Positions 45,101 to 51,902 of a stretch of DNA of 52,611 bases are shown in pieces (the stretch's first letter is position 1; each line of letters starts with the position of its first letter). The stretch is from IMG/VR virus record IMGVR_UViG_3300047378_000193, positions 1 to 52,611 of that record. The stretch is one strand, 5' to 3'. This DNA comes from a virus. The position numbers and the translations under genes are program-made. A model generated the notes under the pieces. That model did not search any database, had not been told where the DNA came from, and saw only the letters and a list, made by a program, of their open reading frames with translations.

Positions 45101-47012
45101 TAGTAAAGGTAGATTTAATTTCTTTATACCGCCATCTGCAGAAGATTTTGTTGGTTTATTATATCCTACACTTGGAAAAGGGAAAATTGGTGATGCTCAA
45201 ATGTCTTGGTACAAGGCTAACTTAATAGATCCATACGCTGAAGCTATGAATAAATTAAGTAAGGCTCGTGTGTATTTAACAAACAACTATAATCTATTGA
45301 AAAAACAATTAGGTGTTGTACCTAAGAATTTATCTAAGAAAATAGAAGGAACAGATTACACTAAAGAACAAGCAGTGAGAGTGTATATATGGAATAAACA
45401 AAAAATGAATATTCCTGGTATTAGCAAAAGAGATATTAACAAGTTAAGTAAGTTCGTGAAAAACGATGCTAACTTACAAACGTTTGCTGATCAATTAATA
45501 AACATGCAATTAGGTGATGGCTACGCTAAACCAAAAGAAGGTTGGCCTGCTGGAACTATAACAACAGATATACTCGAAGGATTAAATACCACCAAGAGAG
45601 CTAAGTACTTAAAAACATGGCAATCAAATGTAGACGCTATATTTAGTGAAGATAACCTAAACAAGTTACAAGCTATATATGGTTTAAACTATAGAAAAGC
45701 ATTAGTGAACATGTTAGAGAGAATGAAGACTGGTAGGAATAGAAGTTTCCCAGGTGATACATTAACAGGTAGGTTTACTGATTGGTTAACTGGTAGTGTT
45801 GGTGCTATAATGTTTTTCAACACTAGATCAGCAGTTCTACAAACAATATCAGCTATAAATTTTATTAACTTCAAAGATAACAATGTGTTCGCAGCTGCTA
45901 AAGCTTTTGGTAATCAAAAACAGTATTGGGCAGACTTTATGACGCTAATGAACTCTGACTTCTTAAAAGAGAGACGTGGAGGTTTACGTATGAATGTAAA
46001 TGAAGCTGACATTGCTGATATGGCTAAAAAAGGTGGTGTTAGAGGAGCTATAAGTAAATTACTAGAACTAGGTTTTGCACCTACACAGATAGCGGATAGT
46101 TTTGCTATTGCTTCTGGTGGATCTACTTTTTATAGAAATAGAATAAATACTTACAAAAAACAAGGTTTATCAGATAAGCAAGCTGAGAAAAAAGCTTTTG
46201 AGGATTTTAGAGAGACAGCTGAAGAGTCACAACAATCATCTAGAGCAGATAGAATATCTATGCAGCAAGCAAGTCCGCTAGGGCGTGTTGTATTAGCTTT
46301 TGCAAATACTCCAGCGCAATATGCTAGAATTATAAAAAAAGCCGCTAGCGATCTTAAAAACAACCGAGGTGATCGTAAAGAGAATATATCTAAGATAATT
46401 TATTATGGAGCTGCACAAAACTTAATATTTAATGCTTTACAACAGGCTTTATTTGCTCTTGCTTTTAGCGATGAGGAACCTGAAGATGAGAAAAAAGAAG
46501 AAAAGTACTTAAATATAGCCAATGGTATGTTAGACTCAATACTAAGAGGTGCTGGAATTGGTGGAGCTATTGTTACTGTTGGTAAAAATACAGTTATTAA
46601 AATAGCAAAAGAACTTAAGAAAAGTAGACCTCAACTTAAAAATATAGCTCTTGAGTTAGCAAAAATATCACCTCCTGTTTCAGCTAAGTTATCTAGACTA
46701 CAACAAGCTGGTAGATCTTACGATTGGAATAAAGACGAAATGATGGAGAAAGGTTTTAGTTTAGACAATCCAGCTTACTTGGCTGGTGCTAATGTTATCT
46801 CTGCTCTTACAAATATACCACTTGACAGAGCTATTAAAAAAGCTAACAATGTTGTTTCAGCTACTTCACAGGATTTAGAAGCTTGGGAACGTATTGCTTT
46901 AATAGGTGGTTGGCAAGACTGGGAGTTAGGTATTAAGAAAGATGAAAAACCTAAAAAATTAAATAAAAAGAAATTAAGAAAAAAACTTATAAAAAAGACT
47001 TTAATAAAGTAA
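39138..47012 (+). CDS. Giant internal virion protein (2624 aa)
   Basis: This is the largest gene in the window. It begins MFKLEGEQYSLEQVTSAAEQ, then a Lys/Glu-rich disordered region. An ejection-type helical body covers about 250-1200, with a hydrophobic patch at about 510-530. Large regions near 1600-2450 resemble phage polyvalent-protein modules: FFIPPSAEDFVGLLYPTLGKGKIGD, then IMFFNTRSAVLQTISAINFINFKDNN, QKQYWADFMTLMNSDFLKERRGGL and RVVLAFANTPAQYARIIKKA. At residues 988-994, PLEELFH sits where a zinc HExxH could be, but the first His is Glu. The gene takes the T7 gp16-like slot, followed by the endolysin. No RNA polymerase motif was seen. Confidence 0.7.
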   Translation: MFKLEGEQYSLEQVTSAAEQSNMSLEDYLKEYNIKKLEETVEPVEKLKDVVEKDATVTSIKPEQASENTELEQVDTSLELQDPDPDKPLSASEKRIATRKKRKQEKIDALKAEAISATNEIQGRVNNIPEQDIISAQANNYFGPIKSREDRTTVSKTMVGMMGPTVSFEPTFESDESYTKYLKETLGKKYDQYLGYLDTKKIKPLDVQNKAQLEEIYNESELQVKDKVYSNSLFNVPEDVQEYMVASPDFASGAESLEAQKFLIQEQKESIDQNYKSYEEAKKQWESEALPLKQDVEDIKNQIDRFKFYSAGASQEQADQYNELIETYNYKIQQWEEKGFNDLPVFLNSQAKLVNSQQKDYSKMLDDSRKALVESDLFEKNLKKDYSVSARVGRAFDEFFVQSGRNFIDLTAEIGLKAARTAGFAYQPLSFLTSPENSAKVDSLIETIQKNNKNYNLGMTSKRENIPTAPSIDDIGKDGLSVWDWTSISLQDSSPTILTTFVPGGLGIKGAANVSKAVKTGKGVKDALQKQKALWLAGKRTVQGTFFVAETGGKYGELQTDEASREKEIKFLYSKLDNTESVEDKTKIYDRIKDLEEVEDYSLLQKAFTSFGAGATATYLESIGTLKMLEPAKGLAKQIGISAAKKELYKQPVRFSANLIGKTLSGLKSLPKNLIGETLEEAATEISHNALDILVLDENKSMFEGVDKDFIANTMVSSFGIMAPKTGGNILNIVKSEFRTKSEIFDNQKLASELIELNESTTPENSKQLRDRKKQVLKELALSDAISLHKLRYMTAAQIEEVADINRQMRQVNGKFAQLGGLGDLGEAENKRVKKQLENEYSSLTTARQELLDAKQRSNAKKAANINEALGNAARNSESAFYFGVNNFYNDLTMTQMGDGDFISIKGEIIKDKDGKAIIKYENLDDQLAKYKEKLSEEEFNKFKKEIEDGDFNAKQFGKDIIVNQPVIDRNIALAPTKTSAQYAAVAPLEELFHLSVAQKSIKFDSTAKNAVLEAEKVLKEKKDLGVISEKDYNGLKKRFDLYRDGKDFNAEEFIAQINNAISLGAINRSDLESTPSFKKFLNNTIRSTFGDMSWMLRLENSDDVFNLVKNFQTDVSKGVTFQAPDKEEVKTSLSEDIQNDLEKLEDSYFDGEIDEYQFEQKRDDLERKLKQAEESETVEKAEAKAVKEIDSVDKIVKEATTRVFKSPEVSEKNKKIASINEDIVKEMTALGANRISDIKDPDVKKAIVDKLGKNNIGAVTELAKKAAATSRNLPIDENLKVGYEEFFLGFSEELSALINSYKVNVDGKQVPFGAYMNQNLPIRYGNILERSLKGKLKGSESLSSDKNVKKEVGSFTAEPSIETTTASQETVLDQIDVRKFGPAKDKVDEVSSIVQVEDGERPTYKQLADKFIEPVSMELFNVPGKKIQGKATLTDAEAKSLQRLFVSPDNVRKLVKTMPPYNVATSEAVVGDQGEIIDVSKDIRGRSIGLSNKFIKQFYQPVNRAIPGISSPKGRSLGQTSQGQVYELKPEFKGRVSNEAIKQIQNSVGVTEAGVPNEKISADNRTKYGTTLTGFAKTYIANVINITGRSKQAIKQEQADTAAGKANMMLSKADKSFLAITGKEANIDFNDKKIVKKLKQDVFSILGNSEFGDFNEEEFVKYLLPLATKGYDYRFKTVNGKRVLVDDSKNTRNVIFQGRRDFFKSYNEYRKSKGLKPVKHIKNARTITFKDSSGQNKTIKLAILKNQSTIGLNSGKFGETLEDRVLTAQDQRNGLKRIIVSLKKFADENPNDLTTVPMFLTMLNSNTDGLVRTAAIPKWIMYKEGLKDSDYVYEHTQTASDTIVELMRAIYKSKNNAELLTEFDNIMKHFDVAIIPKENDKKVNTLYKQNGPKEGDVSKTRYDVKIKYPGEDGFPVRYESANKLNDAGIKLQSLNDFVDTKKETTLGKQSKAEKINLSKTFNDILESKSGIPSKKKYGIVEAITKGASKGRFNFFIPPSAEDFVGLLYPTLGKGKIGDAQMSWYKANLIDPYAEAMNKLSKARVYLTNNYNLLKKQLGVVPKNLSKKIEGTDYTKEQAVRVYIWNKQKMNIPGISKRDINKLSKFVKNDANLQTFADQLINMQLGDGYAKPKEGWPAGTITTDILEGLNTTKRAKYLKTWQSNVDAIFSEDNLNKLQAIYGLNYRKALVNMLERMKTGRNRSFPGDTLTGRFTDWLTGSVGAIMFFNTRSAVLQTISAINFINFKDNNVFAAAKAFGNQKQYWADFMTLMNSDFLKERRGGLRMNVNEADIADMAKKGGVRGAISKLLELGFAPTQIADSFAIASGGSTFYRNRINTYKKQGLSDKQAEKKAFEDFRETAEESQQSSRADRISMQQASPLGRVVLAFANTPAQYARIIKKAASDLKNNRGDRKENISKIIYYGAAQNLIFNALQQALFALAFSDEEPEDEKKEEKYLNIANGMLDSILRGAGIGGAIVTVGKNTVIKIAKELKKSRPQLKNIALELAKISPPVSAKLSRLQQAGRSYDWNKDEMMEKGFSLDNPAYLAGANVISALTNIPLDRAIKKANNVVSATSQDLEAWERIALIGGWQDWELGIKKDEKPKKLNKKKLRKKLIKKTLIK

Positions 47013-47474
47013 ATGGATAAAATAAGCGATCATATAACATTACGCGAGGGTATAAATTCTTATACAGCTAAAAGAATGGGTATAGAAAACATACCTGATG
47101 AGTATCAGATTACTAACATGTATATATTAGCTCATAAGGTTTTTGAACCTTTACGTAAATGGGTTGGCGGTCCTATAAAAATAAACTCTTTTTTTAGATC
47201 AATAGAGTTAAACGAAGCAATAGGAGGTAGTTCAACATCACAACATTGTGAAGGCAGAGCTATGGATATAGACGATACTTATGGTTGTAAAACTAACTCT
47301 GAGATGTTTAACTATATTAAAGACAACTTAGATTTTGATCAGTTGATATGGGAGTTTGGAGATGATGAAGAGCCAAATTGGATTCATGTAAGCTACTGTT
47401 CAACAGATGAAAATAGAAAAAGATGCTTAAAAGCATATAAAGATAACGGAATAACTAAATACGAAATAATATGA
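47013..47474 (+). CDS. Endolysin, M15-type peptidase
   Basis: This 153 aa protein is a zinc D-Ala-D-Ala-type peptidase that cuts peptidoglycan cross-bridges. VGGPIKINSFFRS precedes SSTSQHCEGRAMDID with His78 and Asp85, and WIHVSY supplies His125, the three usual zinc ligands of the M15_3 family. LIWEFG is another family motif. There is no signal peptide, so it needs a holin (candidates at 17321 and 18432). It starts directly after the giant virion gene. Its end overlaps the next gene (ATGA). Confidence 0.9.
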   Translation: MDKISDHITLREGINSYTAKRMGIENIPDEYQITNMYILAHKVFEPLRKWVGGPIKINSFFRSIELNEAIGGSSTSQHCEGRAMDIDDTYGCKTNSEMFNYIKDNLDFDQLIWEFGDDEEPNWIHVSYCSTDENRKRCLKAYKDNGITKYEII

Positions 47475-47602
47475 AAACACCATTGTATAAAAAAGCAACT
47501 TGCTGGAAAGGATATAAATCAGTAGGAAAGAAGAAATCACCTAGCGGAAAAAAGACTAAAAGTGGAAGAATAAAAATGGTAAACAACTGCGTGAAGAAAT
47601 AA
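47471..47602 (+). CDS. Tiny basic Cys-containing protein
   Basis: This 43 aa protein (ATG 47471) overlaps the endolysin stop by 4 bases (ATGA). It reads MKTPLYKKATCWKGYKSVG, followed by KKKSPSGKKTKSGRIKM and VNNCVKK. It belongs with the small basic Cys-containing proteins at 17475 and 17752 by composition (KKSP, two Cys). It is the last gene of the rightward block before the terminator. Function is unknown; DNA binding or virion packing is a guess. Confidence 0.6.
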   Translation: MKTPLYKKATCWKGYKSVGKKKSPSGKKTKSGRIKMVNNCVKK

Positions 47603-47652
47603 GGAACAAAAAACATATAGGCGTACCATACCTAAAAGTTCCTGTAACCAAG

Positions 47653-47682
47653 AAAGGGCCCTCGTATTGAGAGCCCTTTTTT
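47653..47682 (+). terminator. Intrinsic terminator at the end of the rightward block
   Basis: AAAGGGC-C-CTC (47653-47663) pairs with GAG-A-GCCCTTT (47669-47679), with one C/A mismatch, loop GTATT, and a T run to 47682. It is the clearest terminator in the window and lies at the junction of the converging gene blocks. Confidence 0.85.
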
Positions 47683-47708
47683 AGTATACATGTGTATAGC
47701 ATATTGAG

Positions 47709-47744
47709 TTTTTTATACATATTAGTTTTTATATGTATAAAAAA
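47709..47744. repeat. Perfect AT-rich inverted repeat between converging blocks
   Basis: TTTTTTATACATAT (47709-47722) and ATATGTATAAAAAA (47731-47744) are exact inverted copies with an 8-base loop. A smaller inverted repeat TATACA-TG-TGTATA lies at 47685-47698. They sit between the rightward terminator and the 3' end of nrdA, and may end leftward transcription. The A-tail orientation is not the usual one. Confidence 0.6.
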
Positions 47745-47761
47745 GTCATAACTTTTAGCCT

Positions 47762-49480
47762 TTAGCCATCACAAGCTAAACAATCTTCATTCATTGCTTG
47801 CTGAGCTATATCACCACGTAAAACAGATTCTGTTCTAGTATAATATAAGGTTTTAACACCTTTCTTCCAAGCATCAAAATGAACTTTATTCAACCACTTA
47901 GGTGTAGCTTCAGACGGAAAAGCTAAGTTTAAACTAACCGACTGATCTATATATTGTTGCCTCAGTCCAGCTTGATTAACTAATTCCAGTTGATTAATCT
48001 CTTTAAACGTTTTAAAAACTTCCTTAGCAGGTATGTCGTGAAGTAAAGTAACACCATCAAGAGCATCGATACCCTGTACGCTACCTCCGTCAGCCAATAT
48101 TTTATCCCATGTTTCATTGTTATTAATTTTTAGTTTTCTTAATAGCTTTACTAACGTCGGATTTTTCCTAATAAAAGTCCCCTTTGCACTCTGTTCTGTA
48201 AAAACATTTGCAGCCCACGGCTCAATACCTGGACTAACATTACCGCTAAGCTTACTATTACTGACAGTAGGAGCGATAGCCCTAAGATGAGTGTTACGCA
48301 TACCCGTGCCAACACACCAAAGAGGTTCCCCATAGATCTCAGCAAGATCTCTAGAGGCTCTTTCACTTTCGATTTTAATCTGGCTAAATATCTTCCTTGT
48401 TTCAAACTGAGCAAGTAAACCTTCAAAAGGAATGCTTTTTTCTTGGAGATAGGTGTGCCATCCAAGTACACCCAGCCCAAGTGCTCTTCCTTTTTGAGCA
48501 GAACGAACGGCATTTTCAAAACCTCTAAGTCCTTTTGCTCTTTGAATAAACTCCTCCATAACGCCGTCAAGAAACCACGTAGCGTCGTATATAAGGTTAG
48601 TGTCTTTCCATTCTTCATATTTTGCTAAATTTAATGATGACAAACAGCATACAAAGCTATGATTCTCATCTGTTGTTAATGTTATCTCCGAACATATGTT
48701 AGTCATATGTACTTTTAATCCGTTGTCTTTATATGCTTCTGGATTTGCTTTATTAACATTTCCTTTAAACATAATATACGGTTCTCCAGTTGACTTTCGT
48801 TTTCTAAGTAATTTACTCCATCTAGATCTTGCTTCTTTATCTCCTTGTTCAAGCTTACGCATAAACTTGTCACCAATAATTGCGCACTGATGTAAGTTAA
48901 GCGATTGTCTGTTAACATCTCCTTTAGGTTCCCTGATTTCAAGCCACTCCTCGAAGTCATCATGTTCAATGTTGATATTAACTGAGGCAGCTCCACGACG
49001 GACACTCCCTTGATTAGTTGCAAGAATTGTTGAGTCATATATCTTGCAGAAAGGTACGACTCCATCTGATGTTCCATTACCTGTTATTCTAGCGCCAGCG
49101 GGTCTAATTTGATTTATACCGATACCAACTCCACCGCCATGCTTAGCGAGTAGCATCATCTCTAAATTTTTACTACCTATGTCCTGTATCGAATCTGCTA
49201 CATCAATCCCAAAACAGCTAATAGGCAAACCGCGGTCAGTACCAGTGTTGCTGAGTACAGGGCTAGCAAGACAAAGCCAGCCATTCCAGATGTATTCAAA
49301 AAACTTTTCAGCCATTTCAGGTTTATAAAGTCTACGAGCAACCGTTTTAGCGACTCTTTGGTATGCTTCTCTAGGCGTTTCTCCGTCAAGTAAATATCCC
49401 CCGGATATTGTCTTCTTGTATACGTCCGTATTACCCCACGCAGGGTAATCTTCTCCTTTGATCCATTCATTATTCCACAT
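47762..49480 (-). CDS. nrdA: Ribonucleotide reductase class I, large (alpha) subunit
   Basis: This 572 aa protein reduces ribonucleotides to deoxynucleotides for phage DNA synthesis. SCFGIDV carries the first redox Cys (Cys89). NICSEI (261-266) holds Asn261, Cys263 (thiyl radical) and Glu265. CCLSS (278-282) contains the second redox Cys. LYYTRTES (Tyr546-Tyr547) is the radical-transfer pair, and the C-terminus NEDCLACDG has the CxxC exchange pair (567, 570). It lacks the N-terminal ATP-cone of the full-length enzyme (about 750 aa), so dATP feedback is probably absent. It is translationally coupled to the upstream gene (TAATG). Confidence 0.95.
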   Translation of the reverse strand: MWNNEWIKGEDYPAWGNTDVYKKTISGGYLLDGETPREAYQRVAKTVARRLYKPEMAEKFFEYIWNGWLCLASPVLSNTGTDRGLPISCFGIDVADSIQDIGSKNLEMMLLAKHGGGVGIGINQIRPAGARITGNGTSDGVVPFCKIYDSTILATNQGSVRRGAASVNINIEHDDFEEWLEIREPKGDVNRQSLNLHQCAIIGDKFMRKLEQGDKEARSRWSKLLRKRKSTGEPYIMFKGNVNKANPEAYKDNGLKVHMTNICSEITLTTDENHSFVCCLSSLNLAKYEEWKDTNLIYDATWFLDGVMEEFIQRAKGLRGFENAVRSAQKGRALGLGVLGWHTYLQEKSIPFEGLLAQFETRKIFSQIKIESERASRDLAEIYGEPLWCVGTGMRNTHLRAIAPTVSNSKLSGNVSPGIEPWAANVFTEQSAKGTFIRKNPTLVKLLRKLKINNNETWDKILADGGSVQGIDALDGVTLLHDIPAKEVFKTFKEINQLELVNQAGLRQQYIDQSVSLNLAFPSEATPKWLNKVHFDAWKKGVKTLYYTRTESVLRGDIAQQAMNEDCLACDG

Positions 49481-49758
49481 TATGTTAAATATAATATTAT
49501 GTAGGCTATTGCTACGTTTAAATTAACTGCAACTAAGTTCCATTGCTTAGCCACAAATACTTGCGGTATTGATATTATACCTGCTATTACATATGTTACC
49601 ATACCTATCTTGTCTGGTAGTAAATGAGGACTCATCATCATAAATGAAGTCCCCATATATCCTAATCTACTTGATAACCTCTCTACTGGAGTCAGCTTTT
49701 TCTGCCTCACTAGACTCTTGAGCCACTTTTTCTTTAAGCTTTTCGATAGCTTTTTCAT
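49480..49758 (-). CDS. Small membrane protein
   Basis: This 92 aa protein begins with a basic stretch (KKLSKSLKKKWLKSLVRQKK), then ERLSSRLGYMGTSFMMMSPH and hydrophobic spans (VTYVIAGIISIPQVFVA, WNLVAVNLNVAIAYIILYL). This SRLGY.G.......L....G...YVI.G....PQVF.AKQWNLV..N pattern is one I associate with small phage membrane proteins between nrd genes. The role is unknown. It overlaps the upstream coiled-coil gene by 92 bases; an inner start at 49656 (58 aa) would reduce the overlap but remove the ERLSSRLGY segment. Confidence 0.6.
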   Translation of the reverse strand: MKKLSKSLKKKWLKSLVRQKKLTPVERLSSRLGYMGTSFMMMSPHLLPDKIGMVTYVIAGIISIPQVFVAKQWNLVAVNLNVAIAYIILYLT

Positions 49759-49906
49759 ATCCTTCCATGTTTTTTATTGTCTCTAATGTACCTACAGCTA
49801 AATCTTTTAGATAACTATTTTCATCTAACAGTTGCTGAGCTACTCTTACTAATGCTTCTATTTTTTTCTCTAATAGATCTAATCTACTTTGTTTTTGTTT
49901 TGTCAT
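49667..49906 (-). CDS. Small coiled-coil protein
   Basis: This 79 aa protein is helical with heptads: MTKQKQSRLDLLEKKIEALVRVAQQLLDEN, then YLKDLAVGTLETIKNMEGYEKAIEKLKEKV, then an acidic/Ser tail. A similar LE..++AL..V...LL.EN..L++L.VG.LE.IK...GY.+AI..LK protein is found in nucleotide-metabolism clusters of other marine phages, function unknown. It lies between nrdB and the membrane protein gene. Confidence 0.6.
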   Translation of the reverse strand: MTKQKQSRLDLLEKKIEALVRVAQQLLDENSYLKDLAVGTLETIKNMEGYEKAIEKLKEKVAQESSEAEKADSSREVIK

Positions 49907-49924
49907 TTTATAATAAATTATTTG

Positions 49925-50893
49925 TTACCATATGTCTTCAAAGTCCTCTCCTTCATTCGCTTTCGAATAATCCGTCGGCCTAATAGCAAAAAAATCAGTA
50001 TGAGTGACGCCCCCGGTAAGATGATAAAACCAATCGAGATTATTCGCTGCCTTTTGGTCGTATGCAAAGTAGTTACCCAAATCGACATAACCAAGTTCCA
50101 CAAGTTTTTCATTTGTTCTTTTCTTTATAAAGTGTTTTAAATCATTAGCAGATATTCCCTCTATATCACCCATCTCAAACATCTTATTGATATACTTTGT
50201 TTCTAAAGATACCATTGTCTCAGCAGCTTTTATAACATCTTCTCTACATAAATGCAACAGTTGATCATCTTCTTCACACATATGTCTAAACAATTTACAA
50301 CCCATTTTACTATGTAATGATTCGTCTCTTACAGACCATTTCATTTGTTGCCCAATACCTTTAAGCAAATTTCTAAGCTGAAAAGAATAAAGTACCGCAA
50401 AAGCAGAATATAAAGAAACTCCTTCGGCAAATGCAGAAAATACAGCAAGAGACTTAGCGATACTAGTTCTACTGTTGCCAGTATAAGATACGAGATTATC
50501 AAATCTATCTGCTGTAGCAGGTTCATGTAAAAACGCTTCATAGTCTTCTAGTTTTAAAGTTTCATTTAAATAACTATAAGCAACAGCATGTATTGTTTCT
50601 TGAGAACCAAACATCATTGCCATTTGTTGGATCTCGTGTTTTGGAAACCATCCAACAACTTTTTGAGTCCAATAATCGGAAACTGCGCATTCTGTTTGAG
50701 CGAACCCAAGTAAAATATTTCCGACGAGGTTTTTTTCTTTTTCGTTAAGTTTTTCATTCCAATCTTTTATATCGCTTTGCATTGAGATCTCTGTGTGTAA
50801 CCAAAATGCTTGTGCTTGTTTTAACCAGCCCTCAGTATAATACTCAGGATATTCAAATGGTTTATACGCTACGCGCTCATCAAACAATCCCAT
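49925..50893 (-). CDS. nrdB: Ribonucleotide reductase class I, small (beta) subunit
   Basis: This 322 aa protein makes the radical used by NrdA. Metal ligands are TE68 in LLGFAQTECAVSDYW, Glu99 and His102 in QETIHAVAY, Glu157 in FAEGVSLYSAF, and Glu191/His194 in RDESLHSKMG. Tyr106 sits four residues after His102, at the radical-Tyr position. The first ligand is Glu, where the E. coli enzyme has Asp. The C-terminus (NEGEDFEDIW) is the acidic tail that docks to NrdA. Its start overlaps the stop of the small gene upstream (TAATG). Together with NrdA it raises dNTP supply. Confidence 0.95.
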   Translation of the reverse strand: MGLFDERVAYKPFEYPEYYTEGWLKQAQAFWLHTEISMQSDIKDWNEKLNEKEKNLVGNILLGFAQTECAVSDYWTQKVVGWFPKHEIQQMAMMFGSQETIHAVAYSYLNETLKLEDYEAFLHEPATADRFDNLVSYTGNSRTSIAKSLAVFSAFAEGVSLYSAFAVLYSFQLRNLLKGIGQQMKWSVRDESLHSKMGCKLFRHMCEEDDQLLHLCREDVIKAAETMVSLETKYINKMFEMGDIEGISANDLKHFIKKRTNEKLVELGYVDLGNYFAYDQKAANNLDWFYHLTGGVTHTDFFAIRPTDYSKANEGEDFEDIW

Positions 50894-51045
50894 TATTTAA
50901 ATACTTTTAATGATATATCAAGGAATGGTATATAAAATACGTGTATTGAGAAATCCTCCTCTATATAAGATCTAAACCCTAATAATACCCCTGGATAAAG
51001 TCCAAACTCTATAATCCAAGCTGTTTCGTTTTCTTTGTCTTTCAT
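50893..51045 (-). CDS. Small conserved protein upstream of nrdB
   Basis: This 50 aa protein has WIIEFGLYPGVLLGFRSY, then FSIHVFYIPFLDISLKVFK. I associate the EFG.YPG.L.G.R.Y.........Y.PF.D+.L.. pattern with a tiny phage protein next to ribonucleotide reductase genes; its role is unknown. I chose ATG 51045, because its ATGA overlaps the stop of the gene upstream. A second ATG at 51051 would add two residues. Its own stop overlaps nrdB (TAATG). It is shorter than usual gene-finding limits, so easily missed. Confidence 0.7.
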   Translation of the reverse strand: MKDKENETAWIIEFGLYPGVLLGFRSYIEEDFSIHVFYIPFLDISLKVFK

Positions 51046-51212
51046 GTGCATATAATATTATATCTTTTATGTAATTGTTCTATATCTGTTGATCTTACTC
51101 TACCTTTTGCTTCCCAGCTCCATTTAACAAACTTGTCAATCTGACGCTCAGCATATTTTTGTCTTGCTATCCTTTTTGCTTCGAAAGGATTAACCTTACT
51201 GTCTCGTCGCAT
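51042..51212 (-). CDS. Small basic protein overlapping the endonuclease I gene
   Basis: This 56 aa protein starts at ATG 51212 inside the end of the endonuclease I gene and stops at TGA 51042, overlapping the next start (ATGA). It reads MRRDSKVNPFEAKRIARQKY and continues with AERQIDKFVKWSWEAKG and TDIEQLHKRYNIICT. It is basic, helical and Trp-containing. The composition and coupling on both sides make it a convincing gene, although I do not recognise it. Confidence 0.65.
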   Translation of the reverse strand: MRRDSKVNPFEAKRIARQKYAERQIDKFVKWSWEAKGRVRSTDIEQLHKRYNIICT

Positions 51213-51625
51213 TCTTTTTGATTTTGTGGTTTGTATAATGTGTGTCCAGGAAACTGCTTAGATACCAGTAACTTAAACATTTTCCATCGCATAGGAAAAG
51301 ATTCATTTGCTCTACCTTTTGTTTCAATTATAAAATCATCGCCTATGAAATCAGGTGTGTACTTAATAGGTAGTATACGTTTACAACCTCTATTTTTATA
51401 CTCACCCTTACCGTTAGATTGTCTTTCATAGACTTCATTTTCAAAATGAAAACCACTTAATAAAACAAATGTTTCTCCTTCATATTTTGTTTTTATCCTA
51501 GCCTTCCTTAACGCGATGTACATGTACTTTTCAAGCCCTGAAGCAAAGTCGATACCGTCATACGATACCTTCTTTGCTCTTACTGGACCACGTTTACCGC
51601 TTTTTCTTTTATAAGTTTTCTTCAT
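51167..51625 (-). CDS. T7-type endonuclease I (Holliday-junction resolvase)
   Basis: This 152 aa protein has FASGLEKYMYIALRKARIKTKYEGETF, then ILPIKYTPDFIGDDFIIETKGR and RWKMFKLLVSKQFPG. This is the order of T7 endonuclease I: Glu in the first helix, then the PD...ExK core (Pro-Asp in YTPDF, Glu and Lys in IIETKG). The enzyme cuts branched DNA made during replication and helps packaging, and in T7 helps degrade host DNA. The N-terminal basic tail (KKTYKRKSGKRG) is extra. It overlaps the upstream gene by 17 bases. Confidence 0.8.
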   Translation of the reverse strand: MKKTYKRKSGKRGPVRAKKVSYDGIDFASGLEKYMYIALRKARIKTKYEGETFVLLSGFHFENEVYERQSNGKGEYKNRGCKRILPIKYTPDFIGDDFIIETKGRANESFPMRWKMFKLLVSKQFPGHTLYKPQNQKECDETVRLILSKQKG

Positions 51626-51902
51626 AATGTTTACCAGTGTTACCGTTTTGACCTATAACGTCCATTCGGTTAATCATAACCTCTTCTATTTCATCAGTCA
51701 AACAACGTCTTGCAGCTTCAATATATAATAAAGCATCCATTAACTCTTCTTGAACATCAACTAAAAACCTATCAAGATCTTTTTCTTGACCCTCTATTTC
51801 CTGCATCATTGTAGCGCCATACTTTTTTTGACCTATTAAACTACGTTGATCCATTTTAGCTAGTACTTTCTGAACTATCTTATCTTCTGTTTTTATTCTC
51901 AT
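51609..51902 (-). CDS. MazG-like small protein
   Basis: This 97 aa helical protein has DQRSLIGQKKYGATMMQE, then DLDRFLVDVQEELMDALLYIEAARR. The R..IGQ..YG....... and EEL.DAL.Y.E..R pattern is common in phages and is related to all-alpha NTP pyrophosphatases; EE..DA resembles half of their metal site. It may hydrolyse a nucleotide or bind one, but catalytic completeness is unclear. Its start overlaps the upstream MazG stop (TAATG), so the two may work together. Confidence 0.6.
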   Translation of the reverse strand: MRIKTEDKIVQKVLAKMDQRSLIGQKKYGATMMQEIEGQEKDLDRFLVDVQEELMDALLYIEAARRCLTDEIEEVMINRMDVIGQNGNTGKHYEENL

